A DNA stretch of 64,000 nt, taken from NCBI GenBank assembly GCA_963969395.1, contig OZ017797.1, positions 12,152,001 to 12,216,000 on the forward strand. Reading direction: 5' to 3'. Shown here piece by piece: positions 61,501 to 64,000 of the stretch. Below the pieces are notes generated by a model. The model was given only the letters and a program-made list of their open reading frames with translations. It did not search any database and was not told the origin of the DNA. Source of the DNA: Pseudoscleropodium purum. Lineage: Eukaryota; Streptophyta; Bryopsida; Hypnales; Brachytheciaceae. Within the stretch, counting starts at the first letter, position 1, and every line of letters begins with the position of its first letter. The position numbers were made by a program, and so were the translations under genes.

Positions 61501-64000
61501 ATTGCATTGTGTTTTAAACCGCAACCTAAAAGAAGCTCTTAGATGGTTTTAAAAATTCCTAAAAATTGTCCATGAAGGAAATATGGCAACTTCAAAAAAG
61601 CATTAATACTTCAAAACTCATATAACTTGATGCTTACAATCTCTGACAAACATGTACATGTTTGGTTTGTTTAAGCTTGAATGTTTTGGAGAATATTAAT
61701 AATACGACTTCAAATTCTTTTGTTTTACTACTGACACCTTGAAAGAAGAAACTTCTTAATGTAGTTGGTTGTTTTAAAAGCTACCTATGAGCTATTTTGA
61801 TCACTCCATTCTAAAAACTTTGCAAATCTATTGTTGTCTAAAATTTGCCAAAAACAAAAAACAAATTGTGCTTTTCTTCATTTGATACACAATTCTTTGT
61901 TGTCTTGTTTCTGTAGTTAATTGCTCAACTTTCAGGTAATCCATGGATTAATTTGTGACGCTTTTGGATGTGCCTACCTTAAAATAAAGGCTCTATGTTC
62001 CATTATTTAATACATTACTATTATAGACTTGAAAAATCACATTCCATTACTCCTTCAAATGGCATTGTGGCCACCTAATTTTTCATCGCCATTGCATTCC
62101 TTCTGAGCTTGACTTGACTTCTTCAAATCCACACCTGATGAGTTTATTACAACTAATTCAAATTATGCCTAAACAAATGCCAAGGGGGTAACACTCGGTG
62201 GTAGGCAGTTTGCACATTCATTGTACAATGCTTCATCATTTTAAAGTTTTCATGCACATATTTCTTATGTTAATAAAGTACTCTTTAGTAGAACCCTACT
62301 ATAACTTTTGGTTTAAAAATTGGAATGTTTTCAAGCATGATATAGCTTTGTGAAGTTCATGAACTTTCATGTCATCACAACCGCAATCAAGAGTTCATAA
62401 ATGAAGTAAATGGACCCTTAACTATACATCTTTGTACTTTAGAGCCAATAACTTTCACTTAATAACTTCAAATAAAGAGTGCAATATCTTTTTGAATTGC
62501 TAAAACAATATTATACTATACCTATAATTTTCATAGCCAATTAAATATTGTCCATAATTAATACCTTGTCAAAGTTAACACTTTCAAGGTAGTTCATCAC
62601 TATTTTATTCCCAAAGTCACAACTTGTATTCTTTAATTCCAAATCAAGGATATAAGATCTTTTTTAAATAAAAAAAGTCAATTCATAAACACAATAAATC
62701 TTAAAACTAGATACTTTCTCACCAAATAATTATGAACATATAAAGATTCTGCCCTCAAGCTCTAAACAACTAAACTTATTTCACTCCATCAAATAAAACT
62801 TTCTTATACAAACTCCAAATAGAGCAAGTCTTAACTCTTAAAATTCACTCAAAGAAGAATATGCTCACAAATTTCCATTCTATAATTCACAATATACAAC
62901 ACACTAAGACTCTCCAAATACATGGCAAATACATGGCAAATGTAAACAAACTATGAGAAGGAAGAAGATTTTCCTCAACCTCTACATTATCTTCAACCTC
63001 CACCTTATTTTCAACTTTCATTACACAAATCAAGTAAACTTCAGCCTGTAACTTCACCAAATGGCTAGGGTAACACTCATTGGCCATCATTATTGACTAT
63101 ACAACTAACTGCTTATCCTTAATTTGAAGATAAATGACCACAAAGGTAAACTAAAAGACAAATTATTTCCATCTCTTCTTTCTAAAATTTTAAAAACACA
63201 AAATAAAATTTATAAAGTACTCCAATAGAAATAAATTAATAGTATTTAATAATAGTTTATTAAAGGTAAAAACAATGGAGGTTCAAGAAAAGTGTCTTTT
63301 CATTTATAAGAATATAAGGATATATTTAATAGTAAAAGCAACATACTCTCCATGGTCTACCTTAATCAAAGGATTGAATAGCCCTTTTAACCAATGTTGG
63401 TGGCTATGACTTCTTTTAATAGGTCTAACTATACAATAATATTGATCATTATTGAGACTCTCAAAGCATTTTTCAAATGTCACTTTTGGGATGTTGGGCT
63501 TGATATATTCAACCTATAATAAAACCACCAAAATTTGAGCATCATGTTGAAGATTCCTGTACTATTGTTGTTTAATGTAAGGTTGTTTTGGCAATCGAGA
63601 AGGTCAAGCTTTTTCTTGTGAATGTTTTTATGGTAGCACAAGGTTAAGTGACAAAAAATGTTGATCAAAAAGTTGTAACAAAAAAATCAAGTTCAAACTC
63701 TTGTTGAGGTTTTTCATGTTGAAACTCAAAAAAAAACCTCTAGCTCGACATACTAAAACTTAAGAAAGTGAAAATTAAAATTAAACTTAACAACAATATG
63801 AAACTATTAATTCTAAAATCAACTAAAATTAGTGAGATTAATAAGTAATTCTTGTCTCTTAATAAATAGTCCATATATCATAGTAAAAAGGTATCACCTT
63901 GAAGCCACTTAAAGTGATGTCATCTTTCTCTTTATATTATTATAATCAAAATCATTTGAAATAATATAAAAATATATATATTTACATTATGTACACATTT
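58600..64000. other. AT-rich region to window end, no gene recognised
   Basis: Very AT-rich with dense stops. A minus-strand frame at 60224-60565 (113 codons) overlaps a short degenerate duplication and has no family features. Nothing else is supported. Confidence 0.5.
60390..60715. repeat. Degenerate ~195-bp tandem duplication
   Basis: AACCACAAAA-CTACAA, TTTTCAAA-AAGTAGT, CAAT-AGATT-TC-ATATT-AATGG and ATTGTGC-ACTT occur at about 60395-60515 and again about 195 bp later, with many substitutions. Confidence 0.6.

Noticed and set aside
1..64000. tRNA, rRNA, CRISPR or organelle-derived DNA
   Set aside because: I looked for tRNA arms, rRNA-like stretches, regularly spaced direct repeats and plastid or mitochondrial genes and saw none I could support. 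A dedicated tRNA scan could overturn this for tRNAs.

Overview
The window reads as nuclear DNA of a land plant. It has spliced genes with GT..AG introns, plant-type transporters (an amino acid permease, a BASS4-like transporter and an AUX1/LAX auxin carrier), degenerate Ty1/copia retrotransposon remains, CACTA-type MITEs and long AT-rich spacers. The transporters are clearly in the plant families but look divergent from my recollection of flowering-plant forms, and one intronless gene looks bacterial. I lean towards a non-seed plant, perhaps a bryophyte, but the sequence does not prove this.

Layout: 1-6.0 kb is AT-rich repeat sequence. 6.0-17.2 kb is a gene island, all genes on the minus strand: an AAP-type amino acid permease (6007-10885, seven coding exons), a BASS4-like transporter (11638-15534, at least 13 exons, one segment unresolved) and an intronless GC-rich GNAT acetyltransferase (16050-16514). 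17.7-20.1 kb is a decayed DNA transposon with inverted ends and a DDE transposase relic. 21.0-29.0 kb is a broken minus-strand copia element. It is split by a ~4 kb insertion that carries a G-rich minisatellite, it carries a foldback MITE in gag, and at its 5' side it abuts a duplicated copy of the AAP 5' flank (28980-29560). 31.1-32.3 kb holds a decayed coding remnant I cannot name.

33.8-43.4 kb is a second gene island. It holds a small two-exon membrane-protein gene (+, 34645-35118) with an upstream TATA box, convergent with the AUX1/LAX carrier (-, 41782-36412, eight exons). From 43.4 kb to the end there is no convincing gene. This part contains a CACTA MITE with a clean TSD (46636-46799), a 2 kb block dense in GACAAATTGTC-like palindromes (52.3-54.3 kb), a 1.6 kb block with reversed strand skew and CCRAnTYGG palindromes (54.7-56.35 kb), and dispersed repeats that also occur at the left end.

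The three transporter genes all encode membrane carriers for small organic molecules, and AAP and LAX belong to the same amino acid/auxin permease superfamily. Nothing in the sequence shows co-regulation. The most interesting items are the paired palindrome blocks at 52-56 kb, the copied AAP promoter segment joined to copia gag, the bacterial-looking GNAT gene and the unresolved DDE transposon. Splice structures were worked out by hand and should be tested against transcripts.
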